This document shows positions 42,927 to 52,543 of a DNA stretch of 64,000 nucleotides, piece by piece (position 1 is the stretch's first letter; each line of letters begins with the position of its first letter). Origin of the DNA: Vibrio sp. CB1-14 (GTDB lineage: Bacteria > Pseudomonadota > Gammaproteobacteria > Enterobacterales > Vibrionaceae); NCBI RefSeq assembly GCF_040412085.2, contig NZ_CP115921.1, positions 1,550,001 to 1,614,000 of the forward strand, in the 5' to 3' direction. A program made the translations under genes and the position numbers. The notes beneath the pieces are model-generated. The model worked only from the letters and a program-made list of their open reading frames with translations, was not told the DNA's origin and did not search any database.

Positions 42927-43607
42927 ATGAAAGTTGTTAAATTGTTTAAACAAAGAGCTGATTCTATTAAGCATCAGTCTGAGCTTATGCAATGGATGTC
43001 GCCGGCGATTAGAGAGTATTGGACTGAGTTTGTTGATAAAACGAACCACAGTAATTTCCTAGCGTGGGTTCGAGACTATCACAAGCCAGCGGTGAATGAA
43101 CCAGAAGTTACACAGGTCGAACCAGAAATTGTGCTCAAGCCCGCAGCTCAAGTGTTATTTGATGAATTGCAAGACCAAATAGGTACAGTTATTCACGAAG
43201 GTAGCTGGATTCATGTGGGTCAGGAGCGTATCAATCAATTCGGTTCGATTACAGAAGATAATCAGTGGATACACACAGACCCTGAACGTGCTGAACAAGA
43301 GTCACCGTTTAAAACGACGATTGCGCACGGCTTTCTTACTCTGTCATTGTTGCCAGCCCTGACGGACAGTGTTGATCCAGACAAACCACTGTTCCCTACA
43401 GCGAAAATGATGGTGAATATCGGCCTTAATCAGGTTCGATTCCCCTATCCTGTGAAAGTAGGCAGTAACCTGCGCGCTAAGAGTACCTTGGTTAAGGTAA
43501 CACCTATTCGTAAAGGTTTAGAAATTGAACGTGAAATTCGAGTTGAGATCGAAGGTGTACGCCGCCCAGCATGCATTGCAACATCGGTTATTCACCTGCA
43601 TTTCTAA
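42927..43607 (+). CDS. MaoC/PhaJ-like (R)-hydratase
   Basis: A 226-residue protein with a C-terminal hot-dog domain. The hydratase-2 motif is clear: FGSITEDNQWIHTDPERA followed by KTTIAHGFLTLSLLP, giving the catalytic Asp (in TEDN) and His (WIHTD). Such enzymes hydrate enoyl-CoA to (R)-3-hydroxyacyl-CoA, feeding polyhydroxyalkanoate synthesis or lipid metabolism. The N-terminal 75 residues are a charged helical extension not needed for the fold. No pha genes are adjacent in this window, so the pathway is uncertain. Confidence 0.87.
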   Translation: MKVVKLFKQRADSIKHQSELMQWMSPAIREYWTEFVDKTNHSNFLAWVRDYHKPAVNEPEVTQVEPEIVLKPAAQVLFDELQDQIGTVIHEGSWIHVGQERINQFGSITEDNQWIHTDPERAEQESPFKTTIAHGFLTLSLLPALTDSVDPDKPLFPTAKMMVNIGLNQVRFPYPVKVGSNLRAKSTLVKVTPIRKGLEIEREIRVEIEGVRRPACIATSVIHLHF

Positions 43608-43626
43608 ATCTAGATACTGAATTGCT

Positions 43627-43655
43627 AAAGCCCGGTTTTAACGCTGGGCTTTTTT
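43627..43655 (+). terminator. Terminator of the MaoC-like gene
   Basis: AAAGCCCGG pairs with CTGGGCTTT (one G-T) and is followed by TTT. Confidence 0.8.
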
Positions 43656-43703
43656 GTGGTTGGTATCTTGGTTTTTACCAATAATTGTTTAATGCGTGAT
43701 TAG

Positions 43704-45224
43704 TTATCTATGATTCACGTAGTACACTTGGTAGCGGATATTGAGTCTCTCGAACTGTTTCATCCATCGTATTTGGTTGTGCTGCAATTTGTCTCCAGGA
43801 CCTTTTACTTCATACCACATCCAATCACCATCTTTAAAAGCGACAACGTCCGGCTGACCGGCTCGATATGCGCGAATGTCTGAGAGTATCACTTCAAATA
43901 GACCGACAAGCTGGTCGTTGAGAATGCTTTCCATAGCAAGAGTCAGCCATGAGTCATCTAATAATTCCCAAACAATAAACGGATTTTGAAGGCCGTTTTT
44001 GTTTTTGTGGCGGTCAACCAAATAGGCTATGCCTTGCTGGCGGATGTCATTAAGTCTGCGCTCGACTAACTGTTTGCGGCTTTCAACGAACTCCTTGCGA
44101 TATAAATCCAGAGGCTGGCGTTGATAGGGGTTTACAAAAGCACCCTCAACAGGAGCAAATAAAATGTCCCAGAAAGCGAGCCCAAACAAGGTATTTAGAA
44201 ACTGATTCTCTAGGTAAAAAGCCTGCCAACCTTCTTTGTTTAGCGCTTCTACAACGGCAAGTTCGACACGGTTCGCGCTAAGATCGAGTTTACGATGTAC
44301 TTCTGGGGGAGACAGTTTTTCTATTTTTGCTTTTGGATGACCCAGCGCTTTGCAAAGAGGCGCTGACAAACGTTGCGCTACCTCGAATTCATCAATGCTA
44401 AGTGGAGTTTCGAGCATTGTATCTACGATGTTTTTTGCACTTTCCGGCTTGCCCTGAGCTTTCAGTATGCGTGCTTGACGCTCCCTAGAGGGGGGAGTGA
44501 CTGTTTGGCTAAATAGAGCCAATGCGTCATCAAATGCACCGACTCGCTCAAGATCTCGTGCAACCAAATTAACCAGTTTATTGTATGTGCGAGAAGCGTG
44601 TTTTCCATGTGGCTCTGGTATGTATTTAGAAAAATCTCGCAATTCCGGTTGTGACTTACGATCTATCTCTTCATAGGAGGCAGCGAGTTCGCCTATCGCC
44701 AGTGATGAGACTACTTCTTCTCGAGAATGAAATATACGTGTCTTAGTAGAAACTTCGTACTGTTCGAAAGTATGGATCCCTAAGTTCTCGAGTACAAACT
44801 GAGCGAACTCTTGATGCCGATTCCCAAAAAACAGCAAACAAAACAGTGGCAGTTTATCGTTGTCGACAAGTTTAATTGGCGTAAATGGCAATGATACAGT
44901 CGAGCTTTCAAACTGTTCAGGCAACAGTTCAATGAGTTTTGGCTTGCGAAGTGTCTTTGGTAGCTCAGGGTATAGGGATAAAAGCTCAGGTTTGGTAAGG
45001 AGTTTGTCGGCCAATACATTCGGCGAGCTTGGTAGAGTGAGATCGATGAAGCCTGCGAGTTCGAGTTTACTGAGTAACAGTTCTGTAGTCGCAAGTTCTG
45101 GGTATACCAGTTTATCGCTTCGAAACCATTCTCCTTTGCGAGTCATCATACGGATCAATAGACATTGTTCATCTTCCTCCAGAGAGTAAAAGCGATCTAA
45201 CCAGTTTCGCTCCGATGCAGCCAA
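43704..45224 (-). CDS. VRR-NUC domain nuclease, FAN1-like
   Basis: A 506-residue protein ending in a VRR-NUC (PD-(D/E)xK) nuclease domain: the motif AGQPDVVAFKDGDWMWYEVKGPGDKLQHNQIRW near residues 455 to 490 supplies the Asp and the E-x-K catalytic set. Upstream there is a long helical region with a SAP-like segment near 60 to 80 (LTKPELLSLYPELPKTLRKPKLIELL) and TPR-like helices around 215 to 270. This matches the bacterial relatives of FAN1, which cut 5' flaps and DNA crosslinks. The frame starts with a TTG; no ATG fits before the conserved region. Confidence 0.88.
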   Translation of the reverse strand: MAASERNWLDRFYSLEEDEQCLLIRMMTRKGEWFRSDKLVYPELATTELLLSKLELAGFIDLTLPSSPNVLADKLLTKPELLSLYPELPKTLRKPKLIELLPEQFESSTVSLPFTPIKLVDNDKLPLFCLLFFGNRHQEFAQFVLENLGIHTFEQYEVSTKTRIFHSREEVVSSLAIGELAASYEEIDRKSQPELRDFSKYIPEPHGKHASRTYNKLVNLVARDLERVGAFDDALALFSQTVTPPSRERQARILKAQGKPESAKNIVDTMLETPLSIDEFEVAQRLSAPLCKALGHPKAKIEKLSPPEVHRKLDLSANRVELAVVEALNKEGWQAFYLENQFLNTLFGLAFWDILFAPVEGAFVNPYQRQPLDLYRKEFVESRKQLVERRLNDIRQQGIAYLVDRHKNKNGLQNPFIVWELLDDSWLTLAMESILNDQLVGLFEVILSDIRAYRAGQPDVVAFKDGDWMWYEVKGPGDKLQHNQIRWMKQFERLNIRYQVYYVNHR

Positions 45225-45455
45225 TAGATCACCATACAGCCCCCTACGCTGCGAAGCAACGTTATGAAGTTACTCAGATAGTATTTAGGCTCGAGGATGA
45301 TAGGGGAAGGATTACTCACGACATAACCTACAGGTTGGTTTTATGAATTGACTCGCATTGAGTCGTAAAACTAGATGCAAACCATTGAACAGTATTTCAA
45401 TGGTTTATGAAACATCGTAGCGTTTACCGGTATGAGTCGCAAGCTAGGTATTGGT

Positions 45456-48200
45456 ATGAAAAAACTGCAATTATGGTGTGTATCTTGGGTATTACTGTTT
45501 GTGTTTGGCTGTTCGCCAGAAAGCGATGTGCCCATTAAACCAGACACGGGTTGGGTTTCGACTGAGTTGGAAAATGGTCTTATAGTAAGCCAATACCAAA
45601 AGACGGGTGCGCCGATTGCGCTCAGGCTCGTTGTTCATGGAGGAAGCCTTCAAGAAACACCAAAACAATCGGGTTATGCACATTTTCTAGAGCACTTATT
45701 TTTCCGAGTGGAGGATGTGCCTGAACAGAACGCTGCGAAAGAAGTACTGTTTAAATCAGGGGTAAGTTTTGGTGCTGATCTTAATGCGTTTACATTCAAC
45801 CAATACACGGCTTATGAACTCTCTATAGATGATGTAGAGTCACTAAACGCGGCTCTATCTTGGCTAGCTTATGTCGCAGGTGGGATGACCATTACCGAGA
45901 AGATGATCGAGCAAGAAAAAGGAGTGGTCATTGGCGAGATGAGACAAAGAAGACCAGAACCTCAACCCTACGTCGACAAAGCGTATCTGCATTTGCTGAA
46001 GGGAACGGAACTAGAATTTCATGACATCCTCGGTAGCAAATCTTCAATTGAAAATTTGGACTTGGAGGAACTTAAGCGATTTTATCAGCAATGGTATCAA
46101 CCGCAGAACATGGATCTCATGATCGTAGGTGACTGGGGACAAAGCGACGTGGTGGCTAGTATAAGTCGCTATTTTGGTTCAATAGAAAAGGGCGAACAGC
46201 CAAGGCGAACCCTCATTAAGCCTATCGAATTTAATGATGAACCTTTAGTCGCGACGGCTTTGTCACAGGAGCATGCGGCTTTGGATCTCGCTTATCAAAT
46301 GCCAAACCCGATAGTGAATACCGAAGCTGATCAACTCGTTCAACTAGGTACCTATTTTATTGGTGATTTGATTTCAAACAGACTGTCTGAACTAAGCCGG
46401 TCTCCAGAGTTTACCCTACAGTGGAACAATTCTCATACATTGGATTTGAATGGCAACCGTTTGTTTGTGATTGGTGCGGGATTTGAAGAGTCAGAGCGGG
46501 ATCAAGTCCAGCAAGCGGTGACCGCTGCTATTGCATCTTTAACTCAGCATGGAGTCAGTGAAGAGGAGCTAGATACGGTAAAACAAAGTTGGTTATCGTT
46601 TAATGACCAATTGCTCAATGATATTCAGACTTGGACGCCTAACGAGCTAGTCGACTATAAGTTCGGTATGCTGCAAGCTCAGAGTATTGCTCAAGATCCA
46701 AATCAATATGTTGCTGTTCATCGTCGTTTGGTCGATAAGATGACTTTAAAAGACGCCAATAGAGCCATCAAGAAGCTGCTTTCACAATCCCCGATTATTG
46801 CGGTGAATACTAAACTTGAGTCTGTTGATGTTGGAGACATTACTGCTGGACTTAAGCAAAAAACAGACAAGCCACTTGAGATGGTCGTCTCTAAGGCACT
46901 TATTGTTCCAAACACCAAAGGAAGCGTTGTCTCATTGGAGAAGCAAGGCCATGATTTGGTTCTGTTGACGTTAACTAATGGGATTGAAGTTTTATATGCG
47001 CAACATGATAAAGCAGCCGATAAGTTCTACGGTTGGTTCGGCTCCCTTGGTGGTTCTGCGGCACTCGACAACGAGTTAATGGCCTCCGGGCAACTTTTCC
47101 CGCTAGTTGCACTGAACAGTAATATTGGCCCCTTGACTCCAGAGCAAATAGAGCGAGCATTCCGTCGAACCAATAGTTACATGGAACCGTTCATTCACGA
47201 CGTTAAACACGGGGTGGTGTTTGGTACCAATGAAAAGGGTATCGCAGATGTCATGTCAGTAATGCATCATGCTATGTCTTTGACCGATGTAGATAGTTCG
47301 GCAGTGGATAAAGCCAAGACAATGCTTACCAATGAAATCAATCGCTTAAATCAAAGTCCTGAATTCAAAACGTTTAATGATGCGTTTAAACTCGGTTTGG
47401 ATGCCAATAGTCACTTGCAACCTAGGACAGAAGCAGAGATTGCGATGGTGAATAAAGAGGACGTACTTGAGGCTTACAATAAACTATTCCGAATAAACCG
47501 TGGATATAAAATGGTTCTAGTAGGAACTAAACCGGTAACTGAGGTTCAACCGATAATAGAGCAGTACATTGCGAACATAGAATTTACTGGTGAAGCAGCA
47601 TACCCGTGGCCTACCGCCTCGCTGAAATTGTTAGGGGAAGGAAATATGACGACCGTCGACAACTATCCTTCTGACGACGGTAAATCTAAAGTGTATATGG
47701 TGACTGTTGCCGAACGAAATGAACCTAGAACAGCAAAAGATGTGTTTGCAGAAGATTTATTACAAAGGCTACTCAATGAGCGAGTAATGCAATTGGTTCG
47801 AGTGGATAATTCTCTAGACTACAGCCCAGAAGCTTATGGTTTTGTACAGGAAGGAAATGGCTTAGTTGGTTGGTCGTTCTATGCACATGTAGAGCCGGAA
47901 GACGAAGCGAAGGCCATGACTTTGTTTAACGATGTCACCAAAGGCGTGATCAAAGGCTTCGAAGCGCAAGAGCGTGACAAAGTGGTTGCCCAGCTAAAAA
48001 GCGATCTCTCCCCTTGGGCAGATAATCCAGAAAATATGAGCTTTATGCTGTTCCGTTATTGGCTATTGGGTTATGGCATTGAGGCACTTTATAACTACGA
48101 ATCGGTGGCAGAGAGCGTAACTTTGAGTGATCTTGATCGTATGGTCAAACAGGAGTTTGGTCGAAATTCCAGCAAGTTTTCTTTGCTAATCAATCCTTAA
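45456..48200 (+). CDS. M16 family zinc metallopeptidase, lipoprotein
   Basis: A 914-residue protein with a type II signal peptide; the lipobox LFVFGC places the lipidated Cys near residue 19. The zinc motif of inverzincins, HFLEH, is at YAHFLEHLFF, with the downstream Glu in KGVVIGEMRQ about 75 residues later. Three further M16-like domains follow and lack the motif, as in pitrilysin and insulinase-type proteases. It should sit in the periplasm attached to a membrane and degrade short polypeptides. The ATG at 45456 is preferred to the one at 45432, since it gives a normal signal peptide. Confidence 0.9.
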   Translation: MKKLQLWCVSWVLLFVFGCSPESDVPIKPDTGWVSTELENGLIVSQYQKTGAPIALRLVVHGGSLQETPKQSGYAHFLEHLFFRVEDVPEQNAAKEVLFKSGVSFGADLNAFTFNQYTAYELSIDDVESLNAALSWLAYVAGGMTITEKMIEQEKGVVIGEMRQRRPEPQPYVDKAYLHLLKGTELEFHDILGSKSSIENLDLEELKRFYQQWYQPQNMDLMIVGDWGQSDVVASISRYFGSIEKGEQPRRTLIKPIEFNDEPLVATALSQEHAALDLAYQMPNPIVNTEADQLVQLGTYFIGDLISNRLSELSRSPEFTLQWNNSHTLDLNGNRLFVIGAGFEESERDQVQQAVTAAIASLTQHGVSEEELDTVKQSWLSFNDQLLNDIQTWTPNELVDYKFGMLQAQSIAQDPNQYVAVHRRLVDKMTLKDANRAIKKLLSQSPIIAVNTKLESVDVGDITAGLKQKTDKPLEMVVSKALIVPNTKGSVVSLEKQGHDLVLLTLTNGIEVLYAQHDKAADKFYGWFGSLGGSAALDNELMASGQLFPLVALNSNIGPLTPEQIERAFRRTNSYMEPFIHDVKHGVVFGTNEKGIADVMSVMHHAMSLTDVDSSAVDKAKTMLTNEINRLNQSPEFKTFNDAFKLGLDANSHLQPRTEAEIAMVNKEDVLEAYNKLFRINRGYKMVLVGTKPVTEVQPIIEQYIANIEFTGEAAYPWPTASLKLLGEGNMTTVDNYPSDDGKSKVYMVTVAERNEPRTAKDVFAEDLLQRLLNERVMQLVRVDNSLDYSPEAYGFVQEGNGLVGWSFYAHVEPEDEAKAMTLFNDVTKGVIKGFEAQERDKVVAQLKSDLSPWADNPENMSFMLFRYWLLGYGIEALYNYESVAESVTLSDLDRMVKQEFGRNSSKFSLLINP

Positions 48201-48405
48201 GGGTAAAAAATTAACTGTATTTAAAAGTTTACATGGTGTTAATTTACAAAAACGGCTAAGTAATTTGCGTTTTTTTAAAATTAGTGATTGCACTTCTTGT
48301 TCTAAGCGGATAAGTTACAGGAAAGAGCGCGATACAAATCACAGAATGGATTGTGGTGGTCGCGCTCATAAGATGTAGATTCAAAAGAATAGGAAGAAGT
48401 AAGCG

Positions 48406-49458
48406 ATGTTCCAAACTGATGACGTAAGAATTAATAAAGTAAAAGAACTTTTACCACCGGTTGCTGTGTTAGAGAAGTTTCCAGCGACTGAAGTTGCTTC
48501 TTCTACCACGTTTAACGCGCGCAAAGCGATTCATAACATTCTAGAAGGCGAAGATGACCGACTACTGGTTATCGTTGGCCCTTGTTCAATCCATGATGCT
48601 GAAGCTGCGGTTGAATATGGCAAGCGTTTGAAAGTACTTCGTGATGAGCTTGGTGATCGTCTAGAAATCGTGATGCGAGTTTACTTTGAAAAGCCGCGTA
48701 CTACGGTTGGTTGGAAAGGTCTCATTAACGACCCGTACCTAAACGATACGTTCAAGATCAACGATGGTCTTCGCATGGGTCGTAAACTTCTGCTTGATCT
48801 CACCGATATGGGCATGCCGACAGCCAGTGAGTTCCTAGATATGATCACGCCACAATACGTTGCAGATCTTATTAGTTGGGGCGCAATTGGTGCACGTACT
48901 ACGGAATCTCAGGTTCACCGTGAGCTAGCGTCTGGTATTTCATGCCCAGTTGGCTTCAAGAATGGTACAGATGGCAACATCAAAATTGCATCAGACGCAA
49001 TTCGCTCTGCAAGCGCTTCTCACCACTTCTTGTCAGTAACTAAATATGGTCACTCTGCGATTATTGAAACCGCAGGTAATCCAGATTGCCACCTCATTTT
49101 GCGTGGTGGTAAAGAGCCAAACTACAGTGCAGCACATGTTAAAACGATTAAAGATGAGCTAACTGCTAACGGTCTGCCGGCGAAAGTTATGATCGACTTC
49201 AGTCACGCTAACAGCTCTAAACAGTTCCAACGTCAAAAAGTCGTGTCGACAGATGTTGCTGAGCAAATGGCGAACGGTGAAGACGCTATTTTTGGTGTCA
49301 TGATCGAGTCGCACCTAGTTGAAGGTCGTCAAGACTTGGTTGATGGTGTTGCACCAACTTACGGCCAATCAATCACAGATGCTTGTATCGGTTGGGAAGA
49401 TACTGAGCAAGTTCTACGTGAACTAGCGGATGCTGTTGAAGCGCGTCGTAAAGCGTAA
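48406..49458 (+). CDS. aroG: 3-deoxy-7-phosphoheptulonate synthase (DAHP synthase), class I
   Basis: A 350-residue enzyme that condenses phosphoenolpyruvate and erythrose-4-phosphate in the first step of aromatic amino acid synthesis. Motifs include VIVGPCSIHD near residue 56, FEKPRTTVGWKGLINDP, a GARTTESQVHRELASG stretch and MIDFSHANSSKQ, covering metal and phosphate ligands. The length and sequence fit the AroG (phenylalanine-sensitive) type, but feedback specificity is not proved by what is visible. The gap of about 200 bases upstream suggests its own promoter. Confidence 0.94.
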   Translation: MFQTDDVRINKVKELLPPVAVLEKFPATEVASSTTFNARKAIHNILEGEDDRLLVIVGPCSIHDAEAAVEYGKRLKVLRDELGDRLEIVMRVYFEKPRTTVGWKGLINDPYLNDTFKINDGLRMGRKLLLDLTDMGMPTASEFLDMITPQYVADLISWGAIGARTTESQVHRELASGISCPVGFKNGTDGNIKIASDAIRSASASHHFLSVTKYGHSAIIETAGNPDCHLILRGGKEPNYSAAHVKTIKDELTANGLPAKVMIDFSHANSSKQFQRQKVVSTDVAEQMANGEDAIFGVMIESHLVEGRQDLVDGVAPTYGQSITDACIGWEDTEQVLRELADAVEARRKA

Positions 49459-49478
49459 GTAAACCCCTTTTATTTGAA

Positions 49479-49507
49479 GCCTTTACCTTGGTGAAGGCTT
49501 TTTTATT
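49479..49507 (+). terminator. Terminator of aroG
   Basis: AAGCCTTTACC pairs with GGTGAAGGCTT, followed by TTTTATT. Confidence 0.85.
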
Positions 49508-49564
49508 TGTTATTTACCGTACGTCATGCTTTAATGTGCAGCATACTGTATAGGGGAGAAGCAA

Positions 49565-49960
49565 ATGAAAGTTAATAATTGGATGTTACTTGGCTTGGCG
49601 TTGGTAGCATCGACTCCGACTATGGCGGCGAATATGAGTAACGAACAGATCTGTACTGCAGGACTGTCATTAGCCCTGGACAAAAAACCACGTGGGATCA
49701 AGACACAAGCGGGTTCGGGAAAGCGTGTATTGCTGTCATTAAAAGACTTTGATGGTGATTGGGAATACCGTTGTGAGGTTAGTCGCAGCAGTAAAACAAT
49801 GAAGCTTGAGGCGAGAGAAGGTCGTAAAAATGACACCTACTTAAATCAAACTATTCGTTACAAGGTCACTAATAGTGCGAGATCGATTGAAGTACTAATG
49901 AAGAAGCACCAATCCGGTGTGAAAAGCGAGACTTACAACGCGATGCAACTGAAAAGCTAA
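49565..49960 (+). CDS. Small periplasmic protein of unknown function
   Basis: A 131-residue protein with a clear signal peptide (MKVNNWMLLGLALVASTPTMA, cleaved before ANMSNEQ). The mature part has two cysteines (EQICTAG and YRCEV), likely one disulfide, and is basic and beta-rich near its end. GGGGAG lies before the ATG. I do not recognise the family. It has no operon partner: aroG is closed by a terminator and the DnaJ-related gene starts 130 bases later. Confidence 0.82.
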   Translation: MKVNNWMLLGLALVASTPTMAANMSNEQICTAGLSLALDKKPRGIKTQAGSGKRVLLSLKDFDGDWEYRCEVSRSSKTMKLEAREGRKNDTYLNQTIRYKVTNSARSIEVLMKKHQSGVKSETYNAMQLKS

Positions 49961-50090
49961 CTGGCTGTTCAGTTAACACGGATTTTCGGAATCGGCATAG
50001 CACTTTGCGTGTTTTGCCATTTCCTGTTCTTTACGATGTAGTGCTACCATAGAGAGATAGAAGTATCGCCGTTTAGACAGGGAGTGCGGC

Positions 50091-50702
50091 TTGACGGAAT
50101 TTACATCTCATCAAATACACGTTCAGCGTCAGGCCGAGAACCCATTGCTATGGTCTGTACTGAACGTTGTAGAGCGGCAGACCGACAGCCTTCAAATCCA
50201 CAAACTGTTTGCTGTACTCGCTGAAAAAGAACTTATCCCAATTCTCGATGACAGCGCAGAGAAAGATCTATTCAAACGAAACTTCTTGCTAATGAACGCG
50301 CTCTATCAACTTCAGGCGATATTGTTGCCTGAAAAATGGCTACAAGTCGAAGCGATGGACATTCGTTTAATGCCATACAATCCTTCCAAACATAACGTTA
50401 CCAATGAAGACCCATTGCGTGATTACTATCTTGATTGGTCACATTACGAAGCTGATAACCGAGAAGTAAAACGGCTACTCGAAGAGTTTTGGACTCGATA
50501 CAAGCAGTATGTTGGCGTTGGAGAGGTGACAATGTCACAAAAACAGGCTTTGGCTTGTTTTGAGCTAGATGAATCAGCAACACAAAAGGAGATACGCCAT
50601 GCTTGGCGTAGGTTAGCCTTGAAATGGCATCCAGATCGATCGGGTGGGGATACAGAAAAGTTTCGGATTTATTGTGAAGCGTGGTCATTGCTTAAAGAGT
50701 AG
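50091..50702 (+). CDS. DnaJ-related co-chaperone
   Basis: A 203-residue protein. The N-terminal 130 residues fit the DNAJ-related domain, with NPLLWSVLNVVERQ and EKDLFKRNFLLMNALYQLQ. The C-terminal 60 form a J domain with the HPD motif (LKWHPDRSGGD), which stimulates a DnaK-type ATPase. It lacks Gly/Phe and zinc-finger regions. The start is a TTG with GGGAG upstream. The client protein is unknown. Confidence 0.88.
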   Translation: MTEFTSHQIHVQRQAENPLLWSVLNVVERQTDSLQIHKLFAVLAEKELIPILDDSAEKDLFKRNFLLMNALYQLQAILLPEKWLQVEAMDIRLMPYNPSKHNVTNEDPLRDYYLDWSHYEADNREVKRLLEEFWTRYKQYVGVGEVTMSQKQALACFELDESATQKEIRHAWRRLALKWHPDRSGGDTEKFRIYCEAWSLLKE

Positions 50703-50765
50703 TGACCACGCGGTGCTTAACTATTTTGTTTAATTAAAGAGTGCTGTTTAATGAGAGAGTGCTGT

Positions 50766-52421
50766 TTAGCGAGGCTGTCTCATTTTTCCAGCTCGCAGAC
50801 GGTTTAAGGTTGCGAGCACATCAACAACGCGTGGCTTAGCAAGATCGCCCGAGTTTGGCATTGTCGCACTCCAATTCCCCTCTAGCAGTGTCGCAATATC
50901 TTTTGGCGGATGCATTGACCAGTCTGGATTTTGCGCAAACTGAAACAACGTCCAGCCAATTGCATTGAGTTCAGAGTTCGATTCCAATTGCTCAAGTGCC
51001 TGAACATCAATGTGCTCTTTGCCAAATCTTAGATTGTTGCCACCTTTGCCAGAAACGCGATACTTACCGTCGATAAGTAGTTTCTGGAGGTGAGCACAAT
51101 CCACATGACGTGGCGGGATCAGTTCAATCGGCTTCTCACATTCGTTTTGGCGCTCGGTTGGGTGAAGCTTGATGACTTCACGTGCTTTATCAGTTACATC
51201 AATCGCTTGGTAGTCGTGCATTTGAATCACAGTGTCAGCCACATCCAAATAATCGCCTGAACCGCCCATAACTATGATGGTTGAGATATCAAGTTCCTCA
51301 CGAAGTTGACCGACTCGATCGACAAATGGGGTGATAGGCTCATCGCCTTTTGATACCAATGCCTGCATACGTTCATCACGAATCATGAAGTTTGTTGCTG
51401 AGGTGTCCTCATCAATCATGATAGCTGTCGCGCCAGACTCAATAGACTCTTGAAGCCAAGCCGCTTGTGAAGTAGAGCCTGAAGCATCTTGAGTGCTAAA
51501 GTCACTAGTCTGTTTACCAAATGGTAGGTGGTTGATGTAGTTACTTAAGTTGAGGTTGTGGATTGAGCGACCATCTTCTGCCTTGATTTTACAAGCATCA
51601 TTGAGAGTCACCACACCTTCGCGACCATCACCCGGGATATGATCGTAAATCGCTTTCTCTAGTGCGTTAAGAAGTGTGGATTTGCCATGGAAGCCACCAC
51701 CAACAATCAGGGTAACACCTGCTGGAACGCCCATACCTTGTATTTCACCTTGGTTAGGGCGTGACAATGTCACCTCTAGAGATGCAGGCGAGCGGAATGG
51801 CACAGCATCTTTCATAGGTAGGTCACAGTTGCCGGCTAGACGAGGGAGAACACTGCCATTAGCAACAAAAGCCACTAGACCTTTGGCTTTAAGCTGTTCG
51901 CGCAGCATGACTTGGTCTTCAATCACTTCGCAGTGATGTTTCAGAGCCGTGATATCCAGTTCGCGATCAATCGTGGCTTTACGAATGTATTTAGGCAAAT
52001 GGAAAGTCATGATGTTGATCGCTTTTTTCGCCAAAATACTGCGACCTTCGGCCGGTAGATTAATGCGGAAGCGAAGTTCAATACCTTCGTCAGTAAACAC
52101 GACAGCGGTCGAGTCAAGTACGGTTTGGCCTGTTGTTGAAATCGAGACACTATTTTCTTGTTTAGCAAATAAAGCAAACTGCCTAGCAAGATAATCACGA
52201 GCAGCAATCTGGTAGGCTGGAGATTGCTCTTTTAGCCATTCTAGGCCTGTTGGTGCCCAGCGACGAAAAGCACGCACTCGTGAGGCCGCTGCGTATGGAT
52301 CAGACTGTACGTGATCGATGTGAAACTCAAAATCAGTGAAATCGAAGCTACCTTTAATTTGCTGGTAAGCACGATAATTTTGCTTTTCGATCTTTTTAAG
52401 TTTGGCTATGAGTAGATCCAT
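50766..52421 (-). CDS. ABC-class P-loop ATPase, PF09818 family
   Basis: A 551-residue soluble ATPase. The nucleotide-binding parts are GGGFHGKSTLLNAL (Walker A variant GxxxGKST), an ATAIMIDEDTSATNFM stretch with Walker B and its adjacent Glu/Asp, and IIVMGGSGDYLDVAD. The N-terminal half (KIEKQNYRAYQQIKGSF and YLARQFALFA) is specific to this poorly described family. There are no membrane segments, so it is not a transporter. Its biological role is unknown. A TTG seven codons earlier is an alternative start. Confidence 0.88.
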   Translation of the reverse strand: MDLLIAKLKKIEKQNYRAYQQIKGSFDFTDFEFHIDHVQSDPYAAASRVRAFRRWAPTGLEWLKEQSPAYQIAARDYLARQFALFAKQENSVSISTTGQTVLDSTAVVFTDEGIELRFRINLPAEGRSILAKKAINIMTFHLPKYIRKATIDRELDITALKHHCEVIEDQVMLREQLKAKGLVAFVANGSVLPRLAGNCDLPMKDAVPFRSPASLEVTLSRPNQGEIQGMGVPAGVTLIVGGGFHGKSTLLNALEKAIYDHIPGDGREGVVTLNDACKIKAEDGRSIHNLNLSNYINHLPFGKQTSDFSTQDASGSTSQAAWLQESIESGATAIMIDEDTSATNFMIRDERMQALVSKGDEPITPFVDRVGQLREELDISTIIVMGGSGDYLDVADTVIQMHDYQAIDVTDKAREVIKLHPTERQNECEKPIELIPPRHVDCAHLQKLLIDGKYRVSGKGGNNLRFGKEHIDVQALEQLESNSELNAIGWTLFQFAQNPDWSMHPPKDIATLLEGNWSATMPNSGDLAKPRVVDVLATLNRLRAGKMRQPR

Positions 52422-52543
52422 GTCGAATGTCTCGAATTTCAAAAGGTTGGTGCGCGATTATAGGAGGCGATCCATCGCGGGTAAAGGGTTTGCTTGAATA
52501 ATCGTACTTCCATGATGGTTTATCGATATTACAGCAACTAGTG

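Noticed and set aside
50738..50768. Two copies of AGAGTGCTGTTTA as a regulatory repeat
   Set aside because: Only two short copies, one overlapping the end of a coding sequence; more likely a small slippage duplication.
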